Assembly (NCBI RefSeq): GCF_034006445.1
Contig: NZ_JAVESS010000009.1
Location: 32,431 to 96,430, forward strand
Direction of reading: 5' to 3'
DNA from: Desulfovibrio sp.
GTDB taxonomy: Bacteria > Desulfobacterota > Desulfovibrionia > Desulfovibrionales > Desulfovibrionaceae
Length of the DNA stretch: 64,000 nt
Part shown: positions 8,920 to 17,691 of the stretch, in pieces
Position numbering within the stretch: position 1 is the first letter of the stretch
Layout of the letters: each line of letters starts with the position of its first letter
Translations under genes and position numbers: made by a program
The notes under the pieces: model-generated
Seen by the model: only the letters and a program-made list of their open reading frames with translations
Databases searched by the model: none
What the model was told of the DNA's origin: nothing

Positions 8920-9669
8920 TCAGAACAGGGCATACGGCACGCCATCAATATGGCGCAGGGTGATGGCAATGCCGTAAACTTTCGAGAGGGAGCTTGCGGA
9001 AAGCGCCGAAGAAGGCCCGGAAAAAATTGTGCGGCCCTTGTCCAGCAGCAGAACCTTTTCCGCATAGCGCATGGCGTAATTCAGGTGATGCAGTACGATG
9101 AGCGTACACATGCGACGCTTTTGGGTTACGCTCATGATGCAGTCGAGAATCTCCACCTGGTTGCGTATGTCAAGATGGTTTACAGGCTCGTCCAGAATGA
9201 GAACAGGAGCTTCCTGCACCAGGGCCCGCGCTATGAGCACCTTTTGCAGTTCACCGCCGCTCAGGCGGGTTACGCAGGTGTGGCGCATGCCATCCAGGTT
9301 GAGTTCCGCCAGTACGCTGCGGGTCTTTTCCTGGTCATCTTTTGAAGGCAGCCAGTTCATGTGGGGTTTGCGTCCCAGCAACACGGCGTCAAAAACACTG
9401 CACGGCACAGGATGGGTGGCCTGCGGCATGTACGCTATGTGCCGGGCGCGCAGGGTTCGGCTCATGTTTGTCAGGGAAGCCCCGTTAAAGGTGAGGGCCT
9501 GGCATCGCGAGGGCACAAGCCCGGTGATGGACTTGACCAGCGTACTCTTGCCCGCGCCGTTGGGCCCGATGACTGCCAGCATTTCTCCCTTGTTCAGTTG
9601 CAGGGACACCTGATCGAGAATAGTGCGCCCATTGCGGGCCGTTACCGTGATGCCATGCGCGTCAAGCAT
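8920..9669 (-). CDS. Iron/cobalamin-type ABC transporter ATPase (FecE-like)
   Basis: A 249-residue ABC ATPase of the siderophore/B12 importer class. Seen: Walker A GPNGAGKST at residues 35-43, Q-loop MPQATHP near residue 81, signature LSGGE at 136-140, Walker B VLILDEP at 156-162, and an H-loop in VLHHL. It energises the FecCD-type permease encoded just upstream; the two frames overlap by a few bases (9662-9669). It is the last gene of the TonB-receptor operon. The transported ligand cannot be told from the ATPase. Confidence 0.92.
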   Translation of the reverse strand: MLDAHGITVTARNGRTILDQVSLQLNKGEMLAVIGPNGAGKSTLVKSITGLVPSRCQALTFNGASLTNMSRTLRARHIAYMPQATHPVPCSVFDAVLLGRKPHMNWLPSKDDQEKTRSVLAELNLDGMRHTCVTRLSGGELQKVLIARALVQEAPVLILDEPVNHLDIRNQVEILDCIMSVTQKRRMCTLIVLHHLNYAMRYAEKVLLLDKGRTIFSGPSSALSASSLSKVYGIAITLRHIDGVPYALF

Positions 9670-10717
9670 TGCTCGCAGCCCCCCTGAAGAGAAGAAAGAG
9701 AAAGACGGGTACGCCGGTAAAAGCGCAGATGATGCCTATGGGCAGCAGGGTAGGATAGAGCAGGCTTTGGGCCACAAGATCCGCTCCCAGCAGAAAAAGT
9801 GCGCCAAAAAGCGCCGCCGCCCCCAGCAGAAAAAAATGTCCGGCATGGGGAAAAACCAGGCGTATCATATGCGGGGCCACCAGGCCCACAAAGCCGATGA
9901 CGCCATAAAAGGCTGTGGCAAAGGCCGCCATGACCGAGGCCATGAGCAGGGAGGCAAAGCGCAGTTGCAACACGGAAACGCCAAGGGCCTGGGCCTGTGT
10001 GTCGCCCCAGCGCAGCGTGTCGTAATCAAGGCTGCGGCGCAGGGCGTACAAAAGGCCTGCCAGCATTGCGCAGCCCACCATGATGGCTTCGCGCCAGCTG
10101 CCCTTGCTGAGATCGCCGAATGTCCAGTACACGGTGGCGGCTACCTGACTGTCCGAAGCGAAATACTGCAAGGCCATGGTGGCTGCGCCGAAAAAGGTGG
10201 AGAGCGCCACCCCGGTGAGAATAAGCCCCTGTGGTGTCATGCCCCGCACCAGGGAAAAGGCCAGGATGAGCAGGGCCGCGAAGAACGAGCCCGCAAAAGC
10301 GCCCAGGGCCACAAGACTCACCCCCCCGAAACCCGCTGTGGAGGCCAGGGTTATCATGGCAAAGCTGGCACCGAAGGCAGCGCCCTGGGAAAGGCCAAGG
10401 GTGAAGGGCGAGGCCAGGGGATTGTTGAGCACATTTTGCAGGATGGCCCCACTCACGGCCAGAGCCGCGCCCACGGCCAGGGCCGCCATGATTTTGGGCA
10501 GCCTCAGATGCAGGACAAAATAGCGCAGCGTTTCATCGCCGCTACTGGAAAAGAGCGCGGCCAGAATGTCCGTCCAGCTGCGTGATACCGCCCCAAGCTT
10601 CATGCCCACAAGGCCCAGCACGGCAATGCCCGCCACCAGGGCCAACAGAAAAAGGGAGCGCGCGACGTATATGTATCTACAGGAGGCGGGCGGGGACGCC
10701 TGGTCAAGGGGCTGCAT
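9662..10717 (-). CDS. FecCD-family ABC transporter permease
   Basis: An inner-membrane permease of 351 residues with about 10 hydrophobic helices, as usual for the BtuC/FecCD family. Seen: the LRLPKIMAALAVGAALAVSG segment before helix 2, NPLASPFTLGLSQGAAFGAS, and the coupling region GFVGLVAPHMIRL, which contacts the ATPase. The ATG at 10717 has an AAAGGA site; the longer frame to 10888 is a shadow over the neighbouring gene. The start overlaps the end of the binding-protein gene by 14 bp, suggesting translational coupling. Confidence 0.9.
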   Translation of the reverse strand: MQPLDQASPPASCRYIYVARSLFLLALVAGIAVLGLVGMKLGAVSRSWTDILAALFSSSGDETLRYFVLHLRLPKIMAALAVGAALAVSGAILQNVLNNPLASPFTLGLSQGAAFGASFAMITLASTAGFGGVSLVALGAFAGSFFAALLILAFSLVRGMTPQGLILTGVALSTFFGAATMALQYFASDSQVAATVYWTFGDLSKGSWREAIMVGCAMLAGLLYALRRSLDYDTLRWGDTQAQALGVSVLQLRFASLLMASVMAAFATAFYGVIGFVGLVAPHMIRLVFPHAGHFFLLGAAALFGALFLLGADLVAQSLLYPTLLPIGIICAFTGVPVFLFLLFRGAASNA

Positions 10718-11789
10718 GGGCAAGTCCTTTGTCGGTAAGGTGCAGGCGGCCCACAGGCCCGGTGATGCGCACCATCTCCTCGTACAGGGGCACACCGTTG
10801 AAAAGGACAAATACTTCATCGGCCAGAGCCTTGAGATCCAGCCCGGCATAGGCTTCAGGATAGGCTGCCTTTGCCATGAAAAAAGCATTGATATACATAA
10901 TTTCCGGTGTATTGAAGATGGTCGTGTGCGGCAGCAGCAGCCATGTGTTGCCCGAGGTCATGGCCTTGAGCCGCTGATAGTAGTGCGGTTCGGCCTTGAT
11001 GTTCTCCTGGATGAGGGGCAGGCCGTTGGCATCAATAAAGATGAGGGGCGGGTTGGCCGTGAGCAGGAATTCCTTGTTGATGAAACAATTGCCCTTGCGC
11101 CCAGCCGTATCCGCAATATTGGCGATGCCCGCCAGCTTCAGGGGCAGAAAGTCCCCGGCGGTGCTCTTGATGTCCTGATTGCCCTTGTAGGAAAGCCCGC
11201 CCACGTAGGCCAGGGCCTGTTGCTGCGGCACAGGGTGGTTGCGCAGGCGGCCCGTCAGGTTACGTACGCCCGCCGTGAGTTGCGCCGCCTGTTCCTCCCG
11301 GCCCAAAACCCTGCCCACAAGGGCGAGGGATTCAAGGTACACATCCTCATTGTACAGGGGCTGGCCCTGGCTCAGAGCCAGGACTGGCACGCGCAGTTTA
11401 CGCTGCATGAGCTCCGGCTCGCTGGGGTCGCTCGTGATGATGAAGATCACGTCGGGCTTGAGGCCTATGATGCGCTCAAAATCATATCTTCGCGCCGCAC
11501 CGGCCTTGCCCACCACGGGCAGATCCCGGAAGCGATCCCTGTTGGCAATGATGTAGGGCTTGGCCAGGGGGGCCTTGTCGATATCTTCCACAGCGAGCAC
11601 CATGTCCTGTGCCCCCAGCGACGTGATGAAGCCCATACTGCATCCCAGGGCCAGTATCCGGCTGATGTGCTCCGGTTCCGGCACGTCCACCCGACGCCCG
11701 AGGGCATCGGTAACGGTGGACGCGCCGGCGGGAGCTGCCGGAAGGCACAGGAGAAGCAGCAGAGCAAGAATGCTCAGCTTTTTTTCCAT
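10704..11789 (-). CDS. Periplasmic iron/metallophore-binding protein
   Basis: A 361-residue substrate-binding protein of the cluster A-II (FepB/BtuF) class. Residues 1-23 form a signal peptide (KK, then a leucine-rich core, then PAGAS). The mature part starts TVTDALGRRVDVP, the standard opening of this family, and an IIGLKPDVIF segment lies near residue 108. It captures an iron or cobalt chelate passed on by the outer-membrane receptor and delivers it to the FecCD permease. The gene overlaps the upstream methyltransferase by 16 bp. No residue visible to me tells haem, siderophore or cobalamin apart. Confidence 0.88.
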   Translation of the reverse strand: MEKKLSILALLLLLCLPAAPAGASTVTDALGRRVDVPEPEHISRILALGCSMGFITSLGAQDMVLAVEDIDKAPLAKPYIIANRDRFRDLPVVGKAGAARRYDFERIIGLKPDVIFIITSDPSEPELMQRKLRVPVLALSQGQPLYNEDVYLESLALVGRVLGREEQAAQLTAGVRNLTGRLRNHPVPQQQALAYVGGLSYKGNQDIKSTAGDFLPLKLAGIANIADTAGRKGNCFINKEFLLTANPPLIFIDANGLPLIQENIKAEPHYYQRLKAMTSGNTWLLLPHTTIFNTPEIMYINAFFMAKAAYPEAYAGLDLKALADEVFVLFNGVPLYEEMVRITGPVGRLHLTDKGLAHAAP

Positions 11790-12532
11790 ATGAGTATCTC
11801 GAGATTGTAATCGGTGCTTTCAGCATACTGACCTGAAGGCTGGCGAAAAGCCTCCAGATAGGTTTCCAGAAAAGCCGCGTCTGGCGTGACGCCATGATCC
11901 TGCAAGCTGGCGATGCAGGCCGCCTGCATATCCGCGCGGGATGTAAGGGCCGTGCGCGTGCCCCTGACGGGCACGGTCGTGTATGACAAACCCTGGGCGT
12001 CCAGCCATGCGCGCATATTGGTCACGTCATTGTGGCGTTTGGTCTGCACCTTGTAGTGGTCAAAAAGCCCGCGGAGCACGTCAGTGAACATGTGTTCGTC
12101 AAAACCCACATACACCACTTCATCCAGGGCGTAGTCCATGAGTTTCTGGCGGTTTTCGTCGCTTGCGACCGCAGGCGTCATTGAGGCGAAAACACTGTCG
12201 AACTTCTGCTCAGAGGCAAATGCGTCCCATCCGGCGCACACGCATTCAATATTGGCAAGGCCCTGGGCCTCCGCGTCTTCCTTGAGGATGCGGAGCATCT
12301 CGTCGGAAATGTCCGTGCCCAGTACCGAGGCCGCCTCCCTGGCGATGCGGATGGTGAACTTGCCGCTGCCGCAGCCCACGTCAAGCACGCTTTTGCCTTT
12401 AAAGTCCACGCCGTGTTCGTGCGCCAGACGCAGTACCCATGCCTCAAGCCCGCCTTCCCCTTCCTTGTAGCGGGGGTAATCCTGGGCGCGGCTGTTCCAG
12501 TACTCGCGTCCCCCTTTTTTTACAGCTCCCAT
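11774..12532 (-). CDS. Class I SAM-dependent methyltransferase inside the uptake operon
   Basis: A 252-residue cytoplasmic methyltransferase. SAM-binding motif I is VLDVGCGSGKF at residues 49-59, followed by an acidic GTDIS at the end of strand 2 and a post-motif region DSVFASMTPAVAS. The gene overlaps the TonB-receptor gene by 13 bp and the binding-protein gene by 16 bp, so it is translated as part of the uptake operon. A modifying enzyme in such an operon may act on the imported chelate, or may help make or recycle the ligand. The substrate cannot be predicted from the sequence. Confidence 0.85.
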   Translation of the reverse strand: MGAVKKGGREYWNSRAQDYPRYKEGEGGLEAWVLRLAHEHGVDFKGKSVLDVGCGSGKFTIRIAREAASVLGTDISDEMLRILKEDAEAQGLANIECVCAGWDAFASEQKFDSVFASMTPAVASDENRQKLMDYALDEVVYVGFDEHMFTDVLRGLFDHYKVQTKRHNDVTNMRAWLDAQGLSYTTVPVRGTRTALTSRADMQAACIASLQDHGVTPDAAFLETYLEAFRQPSGQYAESTDYNLEILIWKKS

Positions 12533-14718
12533 TTCAAGCTTACTCCTGCGTTGAATCCCAGTGCCGGGTAGCCCCAGCTTTCTTCATATTGGGTGTTGGT
12601 TATGTTGTCTGCGTAGGCTTCAAGCGTCAGATGTTCGTCAACCCGATACCGCAGGCTGGCCCCAAGAGTGGTGTAGGGGTGAAGCGTGTCCTTTTGCGGG
12701 GTGACCGTGCTGACGTAATAATTGCGTTCGCCCACATAGGTAAGGCTGGTGTCCAGCGTCCACTGGTCGTTGATCTTCCATTCCGCGCTGGCAACAGCCT
12801 TCCAGTCGGGGATGTAATCCAGTTTTTCCAGAATGTTGTTGGGGTCTGCCGGGTCATTGTGTTTTTTGCTGTCCTGCCGGGTGACGGCAGCGCGCAGCAT
12901 GAGGCAGTCGATGGGGGCATAGCCTGCGCTCAGGGTAGCGCCATAAATTTCTGCATCCATATTGTAAACGCCCTGAATACTCGAAGTGCTGTTGGGTATG
13001 GGAACGCTTTTCTGCATGATATAGTCTTCAATATTATAGTAGAACCCAGTCAGCTTCACAAAGCCCGAATTGGAAAAGGCGTATTTGTAGGCCAGGTCGA
13101 TGCCGCGTGCGGTTTCGGGCTTGATGTATTTGTCCTTGAGGTAGGGCACAACGCTGCTGGCAGCTTGTGCCGCGTGCAGCAGTTCCGGGCCTGTGGGCGT
13201 GCGAAAGTTCTGGTACACGGCGACCGAAGCCGACTGGTTTTCCGTAAAGTCATAGGTCAGCATGAACTTGGGCGAAACCTTGTCTTCAAAAAAGCGCTTG
13301 CCCATTTCATCCGAGCTGTGGGAGTAGCTGTCGTAACGCAGGCCGAAGTCAAAGGTCAGGACGTCAAAGGCCGTGAATTTGTCGGCGAAAAAGATGCCAA
13401 AAACGTCGGCCGGGGATGTGGCCTCGCTGCTGGCCATGTTGCCTGTCCATTGGTTGGGCCCGGCCTTGTTGTAATTGCGGTCCACGTACTCCACGGAAAT
13501 GGCGCCGGGTTTGACCTGCTTGTATTCGATGCCGGTCAAAAGGGCATTGCCCAGCACTTCAATGCCGGTCTTGAATTTGTAGCCGTAGGACTGATCCATG
13601 ACGAGGTTTCTGTCGAGCACCAGGGAGCCTTCAGGGGTGAGGGACGAGTTGTATTTCATTCCATTGGGGCCGCCCGGAAGCAGCGCACGGGCGGCATTGT
13701 CCGCATAGTTCTTTTCGCGGCGGCTTTCATAGTTTTTGAACACCATGGCTTCAAAGAATCCCGTGTCCAAAAATTCCTGTCGGTAGGTAATGTCCATCAT
13801 ATGACGGTACTTGGTCCAGTGCGCGTCATCACCGATGACCGTCATGGCCGGGGTGGGCGTGCCGCCGGAAAAAGTTTCGCCGCTGGCGAGGGGATAATCG
13901 CTGTCAATCTTGGTGTTGTAGCCGGGCAGGTTGGGGTTGGCATCGTTATTGGGCACACCATCGGCCCGGTTGGATCGGATGAGGCCGCGCTCGGTCTGGC
14001 TGTAGTTGTAGCCGAAAATGAGCTCGCCACGCCAGGGAAGATCAAGGTATACCTTGGGGTTGAAGTGGAAAGCATTGTAGTAGTTGTTGCGCAGGAAGGG
14101 ATCGGCATGCTGCTGGCTGAGGCCCAGACTCACCCCTACCGCATTGAATTTCTGGGAGTATGTGCCGCGCACGTTATGGAAATCATAGACATCGCCCCAG
14201 CCGCCCATGGTGGCGTAAAAACTCAGATAGGGGTCTTCTTTGGGGCGGCGGCTGAAGGCATTGATGACGCCGCCGAGGGCCGCGTTGCCATATTCTACGG
14301 AACTGCCGCCCTTGAGGATCTCTATGCGTTCAATATTGTCCAGAGGGATGGTCCCGAAGTCCATGTAGCTGCCGCCCACGGAGCCGGTGGAACCGATGTT
14401 GCGTCCGTCCAGATTGAGCATGATGCGTTTGGAGTCCATGCCGCGAATGGAAATGATGTCGTTGCTGTCGCCAAAGGCGGATCTGCGCTTGAAGGATACT
14501 TCTGGATCGCGCACGAGAAAGTCGGCAATGGTGTTGCTGCGGTTGTTTTCAACTACCACGGCGGAGGATCCATGCAACTCTTCCCGCTTGTTTTCATCAG
14601 TGACGGTTATGGTGTCGAGCACGAACACGTCCTGCATAAGGTTGTCCTTGCTGGCCGCCCCGGCGGGCAAAGGCACAAGGAGAAAGGCAAGGAATGAAAG
14701 GCACAGGGTCTTTTTCAT
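12520..14718 (-). CDS. TonB-dependent outer-membrane receptor
   Basis: A 732-residue receptor. A signal peptide (residues 1-21, ending PAGA) is followed by a TonB-box-like DTITVTDENK and then the plug domain (residues about 50-165, with IISIRGMDSKRIMLNLDGR and IERIEILKGGSSVEYG). A 22-strand barrel ends in an aromatic-rich strand and terminal Leu (VSLKWEL). It moves a chelated metal across the outer membrane using the proton-motive force through TonB-ExbBD, which are not in the window. It heads a five-gene operon and has a Fur-like box upstream, indicating induction by iron starvation. Confidence 0.93.
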   Translation of the reverse strand: MKKTLCLSFLAFLLVPLPAGAASKDNLMQDVFVLDTITVTDENKREELHGSSAVVVENNRSNTIADFLVRDPEVSFKRRSAFGDSNDIISIRGMDSKRIMLNLDGRNIGSTGSVGGSYMDFGTIPLDNIERIEILKGGSSVEYGNAALGGVINAFSRRPKEDPYLSFYATMGGWGDVYDFHNVRGTYSQKFNAVGVSLGLSQQHADPFLRNNYYNAFHFNPKVYLDLPWRGELIFGYNYSQTERGLIRSNRADGVPNNDANPNLPGYNTKIDSDYPLASGETFSGGTPTPAMTVIGDDAHWTKYRHMMDITYRQEFLDTGFFEAMVFKNYESRREKNYADNAARALLPGGPNGMKYNSSLTPEGSLVLDRNLVMDQSYGYKFKTGIEVLGNALLTGIEYKQVKPGAISVEYVDRNYNKAGPNQWTGNMASSEATSPADVFGIFFADKFTAFDVLTFDFGLRYDSYSHSSDEMGKRFFEDKVSPKFMLTYDFTENQSASVAVYQNFRTPTGPELLHAAQAASSVVPYLKDKYIKPETARGIDLAYKYAFSNSGFVKLTGFYYNIEDYIMQKSVPIPNSTSSIQGVYNMDAEIYGATLSAGYAPIDCLMLRAAVTRQDSKKHNDPADPNNILEKLDYIPDWKAVASAEWKINDQWTLDTSLTYVGERNYYVSTVTPQKDTLHPYTTLGASLRYRVDEHLTLEAYADNITNTQYEESWGYPALGFNAGVSLKWEL

Positions 14719-14924
14719 TGATTACCTCTGGCTTGCGGTGATTTTCAGCGGGCGGCCGACCCGGGGAGCACCGTCGCAAACATATTAAAAAGGTGTTACT
14801 CGAAAGCCGCATCATTGCATGCAATAAGAAGGAGGAGTGGAAACCAAACAAGTTTTCACACTTCACATTTTGCAACTGCCGTGTTTTCGGCACCTTGGCA
14901 TAGAGGATGGGGAGTGTCAATAAA

Positions 14925-14943
14925 AATGAAATTCTTTTTCATT
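14925..14943 (-). promoter_or_regulatory. Fur-box-like operator upstream of the TonB operon
   Basis: AATGAAA-TTCTT-TTTCATT is a perfect 7+7 inverted repeat, 207 bp upstream of the receptor start. It resembles the AT-rich Fur box, and iron regulation of the operon is the natural inference. Confidence 0.6.
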
Positions 14944-15095
14944 AAAGAGACAATATTTTTTTCTGCAAATACCTGTCTGTGAATAGTGAATTAGAATTGT
15001 CATGAATGGATTTTCAGAATATTTGCATCAATTTTTTTCTATTCTACGTTTGTTTAATAGAAAAAAATGTCTCCATAATAAATTATAAAGATATT

Positions 15096-15314
15096 TTATG
15101 TGTATACATAAAAAACACTTGTGGGCACGACCTTGCCGAAGCTTGAATCCGGCGGGCAGACCCCCCAAGCTGGCTTTTTCATGACCACGAATACTGCTGC
15201 ATCGGGTTTATGGTAAGGAACATGAAGGCCTTCGGTTGGCAGAAGTCCTAAAATTTCCGCCGTGGGCAAAGCCAGAGCAAGCCCTTCTGCCATTATTGGG
15301 TTCATGTGGTTCAT
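15096..15314 (-). CDS. Small open frame of unknown status (72 aa)
   Basis: A 72-codon frame with no recognisable family and no clear ribosome site. It has an even mix of residues with a short hydrophobic start (LALALP) and PTEG. It lies in an AT-rich 980-bp gap (14719-15701) that otherwise holds the Fur-like box, palindromes and repeat hairpins. It may be a relic of a longer gene or chance. Confidence 0.2.
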   Translation of the reverse strand: MNHMNPIMAEGLALALPTAEILGLLPTEGLHVPYHKPDAAVFVVMKKPAWGVCPPDSSFGKVVPTSVFYVYT

Positions 15315-15323
15315 TTGAATATG

Positions 15324-15340
15324 AATTTGAAATTCAAATT
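15324..15340. promoter_or_regulatory. AT-rich palindrome, possible Fur-type operator
   Basis: AATTTGAA-A-TTCAAATT is a perfect 8+1+8 palindrome just upstream of the small frame at 15314. It is embedded in further ATTCA/TGAAT repeats spanning 15312-15357. The regulator is unknown; Fur is one option. Confidence 0.35.
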
Positions 15341-15472
15341 ATTGATATTCATAATCAGTCTGTTCTTTAGTGTCAACGCAAGTTTTGAAATGGATTAAGT
15401 CTACTATTTTACTAAGATTCAAAAAAGGGCGCAGCACAGCAACAGGACACGCAATGAGGGGTAATGAAAACT

Positions 15473-15566
15473 TTTGTTGGAAAGGATGTTATTGAAAATC
15501 TTGCCACGAAATACGAACAGGCAGGCTTTTGCCTGCCTGTTCGTATTTCAAATGATACATGTTCTA
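15473..15566. repeat. TA-flanked repeat, type A copy 3 (diverged, inverted)
   Basis: The core is a perfect 19-bp stem, 15508-15526 with 15531-15549 and a TTTT loop, containing GGCAGGC/GCCTGCC. It matches the inverse of the type A copies at 6173 and 17565. One end reads TGTTCTA (15560-15566), a one-base variant of TGCTCTA; the other end is not clear. Confidence 0.6.
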
Positions 15567-15665
15567 AAGGAAAAACACGGCCTGTCATATCCAGTCATGT
15601 CATATCTTGGAAAAGCTCTTGGCTGTGGGGCGCTTGCCCGAGAGCGAAGATGCGCACAAAAGAAA

Positions 15666-15693
15666 ACGGGTCACTGCCAAGGCAGTAACCCGT
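15666..15693 (-). terminator. Intrinsic terminator after tRNA-Thr
   Basis: On the minus strand a stem of about 13 bp (ACGGGT...ACCCGT ends, one internal mismatch) is followed by TTTTCTTTT. It lies 9 bp beyond the tRNA 3' end. Confidence 0.85.
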
Positions 15694-15701
15694 AACTTTC
15701 G

Positions 15702-15777
15702 TGGAGCCCTTGAGCAGGATTGAACTGCTGACCTCATCCTTACCAAGGATGCACTCTACCGACTGAGCTACAAGGGC
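15702..15777 (-). tRNA. tRNA-Thr (anticodon GGT)
   Basis: A 76-nt cloverleaf with encoded CCA. The acceptor GCCCTTG pairs with CAAGGGC. The D-arm has AGCTCAGTCGGTAGAGT, the anticodon loop is TTGGTAA within CATCC/GGATG, and the T-loop is TTCAATC. It lies 70 bp downstream of darP on the same strand. Confidence 0.96.
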
Positions 15778-15847
15778 GTTGTAACGAAGAAAGCTTTTAG
15801 CGTATGACTTCGCAAGCGTCAAGCATTTTTGCCGGAATGATGCAAAA

Positions 15848-16483
15848 TTATCCCTGTTCCGGGCGCACGTCGGCGGCCTGCGCGGTCAGCAGGCAGTGCA
15901 GCGCCCGAAAGAGCGCCCTGCGGGCATGGGGCGCGGCCTTGTCGTCAATTTCCTTGCGGGCCTGAAGCACAAGCTTGCGCAATTCGGTCACGCCGAGGGG
16001 CTGCTTGCCCTTGGGCCGTGGGGCGTGCCCTTCGTCCCCATCCGGGTCGGATTCGGGCACAGCGGGGCGGGGCAGGCTTTGCAGCAGGTCGTCCAGCTCG
16101 GCTTCGGGTACGGCAAGCAGGCGCTCACGCCACTGCTCGGCCCTGTGCAGGGCTGCGGTGGCTGCCGCCGAGGTTTCCTTGCGCTGGTCAAGGGCGGCCC
16201 GGATGGGTTCCGCATCGGCCTCGCGCATGAGGCGGCCGATATACTGCATCTGGCGGCGGCGTCCTTCATGGTCGCGAAGTCGGGCATACAAGGTCAGGGC
16301 CTCGGCAAGGTCTGGCGGCAGATTCAGGGCCTGCACTTCCTGCGGGGCAAGATTGGCCAGTTCCTCGCCCAGGGCTTGCAGGGCGAGACTTTCCCGTTTT
16401 TTTGCAGAGCGGCTGGGCTGTGAAAAATCCGCATCGCCGTTTTCGTCCTTGGCGTGCCATTGGTACTGTTTTTTACGTGGCAT
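15848..16483 (-). CDS. darP: DarP/YjgA-like ribosome biogenesis factor (DUF615)
   Basis: A 211-residue, highly charged, helical cytoplasmic protein of the YjgA (DUF615) family. The E. coli member, DarP, associates with 50S subunit precursors and promotes peptidyl-transferase-centre assembly. Seen: SRSAKKRESLALQALGEELA near residues 25-44, the helical block RDHEGRRRQMQYIGRLMR near residues 70-87, and a C-terminal RKLVLQARKE. An acidic, proline-rich linker (residues about 140-160) makes it slightly longer than the E. coli protein. It follows the prenyltransferase gene by 8 bp, so it is probably co-transcribed. Confidence 0.85.
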   Translation of the reverse strand: MPRKKQYQWHAKDENGDADFSQPSRSAKKRESLALQALGEELANLAPQEVQALNLPPDLAEALTLYARLRDHEGRRRQMQYIGRLMREADAEPIRAALDQRKETSAAATAALHRAEQWRERLLAVPEAELDDLLQSLPRPAVPESDPDGDEGHAPRPKGKQPLGVTELRKLVLQARKEIDDKAAPHARRALFRALHCLLTAQAADVRPEQG

Positions 16484-16491
16484 GAAATGTC

Positions 16492-17403
16492 CTACAGGTA
16501 AATGCCCAAGACAACGCCGATCAGCACCACGGGCGAGATGATGCCGTTCAGCGTGAAAAAGGCCGTGTTCACATGCCGCAGGTCCTGCGGCTTCATAAGC
16601 CTGTGCTCCACAAAGAGCATGATGGTGATGCCAAGCCAGACGACATACCAGGGCCAGTGCAGACCGGCGGCAAAACCGGCGAGCAGCAGGAAGATGGACG
16701 TCATGGCGTGGGAAAAGGCCGCCAGTGCCAGCGCCGTTTCTGCGCCGCAGGTGGCGGGGATGGAATGCAGGTCAAAGGCCATGTCAAAGTCCATGTCCTG
16801 AAACGCGTAGTAGATGTCAAAGGCGGCCACCCAGAAGGTGACGGCCAGAAACAGCAGCAGGGGGGGCAGGGTCAGGCTGCTCGGGCTTACCGAGAGCCAG
16901 CCCGCCAGCGGGGCCAGGCCCAGGGTCGCGCCCAGCCAGAAATGGCACATGGGCGAAAAGCGTTTGAGTATGCTGTAGATGGCGGAAAAAATGAGCGCGG
17001 GAACAGACAGCCACAGGCAGACCTGATTGATGCAGCCGCAGGCCACCACAAAGATGATGGCCATGAAGGCGCAAAAGCCCCAGGTCTGTCTGGTGGTGAT
17101 GGCTCCGGTGACCAGGGGGCGGTTTTGCGTGCGCGGGTTGTCGCGGTCAAAGGGCAGGTCGACCAGGCGGTTGAAGGCCATGGCGAATGACCGTGCCGCC
17201 ACCATGGCGATGGTCAGAAAAAAGAGGCTCCACAGCGGCGGCAGCCCACGGGCAGCCAGCACGGCTCCGGCCCAGGCGTAGGGCAGGGCAAAGACGGAAT
17301 GCTCGATCTTGATCATGCGGCAGATGTCGGTAAACTTGCCGAAGGGCGCTGACAGGGCGTCCACAGACAGGGACACCCCGCCAAGGGGATTTTTGAAGCG
17401 CAT
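16492..17403 (-). CDS. UbiA-family 4-hydroxybenzoate polyprenyltransferase (MqnP-like)
   Basis: A 303-residue inner-membrane prenyltransferase with 8-9 hydrophobic helices. The two Asp-rich prenyl-diphosphate/Mg2+ sites are visible: NRLVDLPFD (Asn78, Asp82, Asp86) and DIYYAFQDMDFD (Asp203, Asp205, Asp207). In organisms with the futalosine pathway this family member (MqnP) prenylates the naphthoate-type intermediate of menaquinone; assignment to that pathway is inferred from the likely Desulfovibrio host. The ATG at 17403 follows AAGGAG; the longer frame to 17475 has no such site. It is probably in an operon with darP. Confidence 0.86.
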   Translation of the reverse strand: MRFKNPLGGVSLSVDALSAPFGKFTDICRMIKIEHSVFALPYAWAGAVLAARGLPPLWSLFFLTIAMVAARSFAMAFNRLVDLPFDRDNPRTQNRPLVTGAITTRQTWGFCAFMAIIFVVACGCINQVCLWLSVPALIFSAIYSILKRFSPMCHFWLGATLGLAPLAGWLSVSPSSLTLPPLLLFLAVTFWVAAFDIYYAFQDMDFDMAFDLHSIPATCGAETALALAAFSHAMTSIFLLLAGFAAGLHWPWYVVWLGITIMLFVEHRLMKPQDLRHVNTAFFTLNGIISPVVLIGVVLGIYL

Positions 17404-17564
17404 GGTTTCTCCTTGAGGCGATTTCGTATGCAGGACGCGCATTCCTGATGTCCGTTCCCGCCCGACTGCTGGCATATGCCTGTGTGCGGCGCGGCCGCAG
17501 GATAAAAACTGTCCCTGGGTTGGCCGGCAACCCGGAAAATATGGATATGCTGTGTCGGGCCGTC

Positions 17565-17691
17565 TAGAGCATTTAACACTTGAAATGCTCGCGTACGGCA
17601 GGCAAAAGCCCGCCTACTCGCATTTCGTGGCAAGGATTTTCAGAAAAATCCTTGCAGAGCATTTAACTCATTTCATTCGTAAACTGCTCTA
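17565..17691. repeat. TA-flanked repeat, type A copy 2 (127 bp)
   Basis: Complete copy: TAGAGCA at the left end and TGCTCTA at the right, the same length and internal hairpins as the 6173 copy. The right TA (17690-17691) plus the element's terminal base forms the TAG stop of the mogA-like gene. Confidence 0.85.

Noticed and set aside
12439..14697. Long plus-strand frame of 752 codons
   Set aside because: It is the exact antisense of the TonB receptor gene. Its sequence is rich in Val, Gly and His with no domain, and the receptor motifs on the other strand are decisive.
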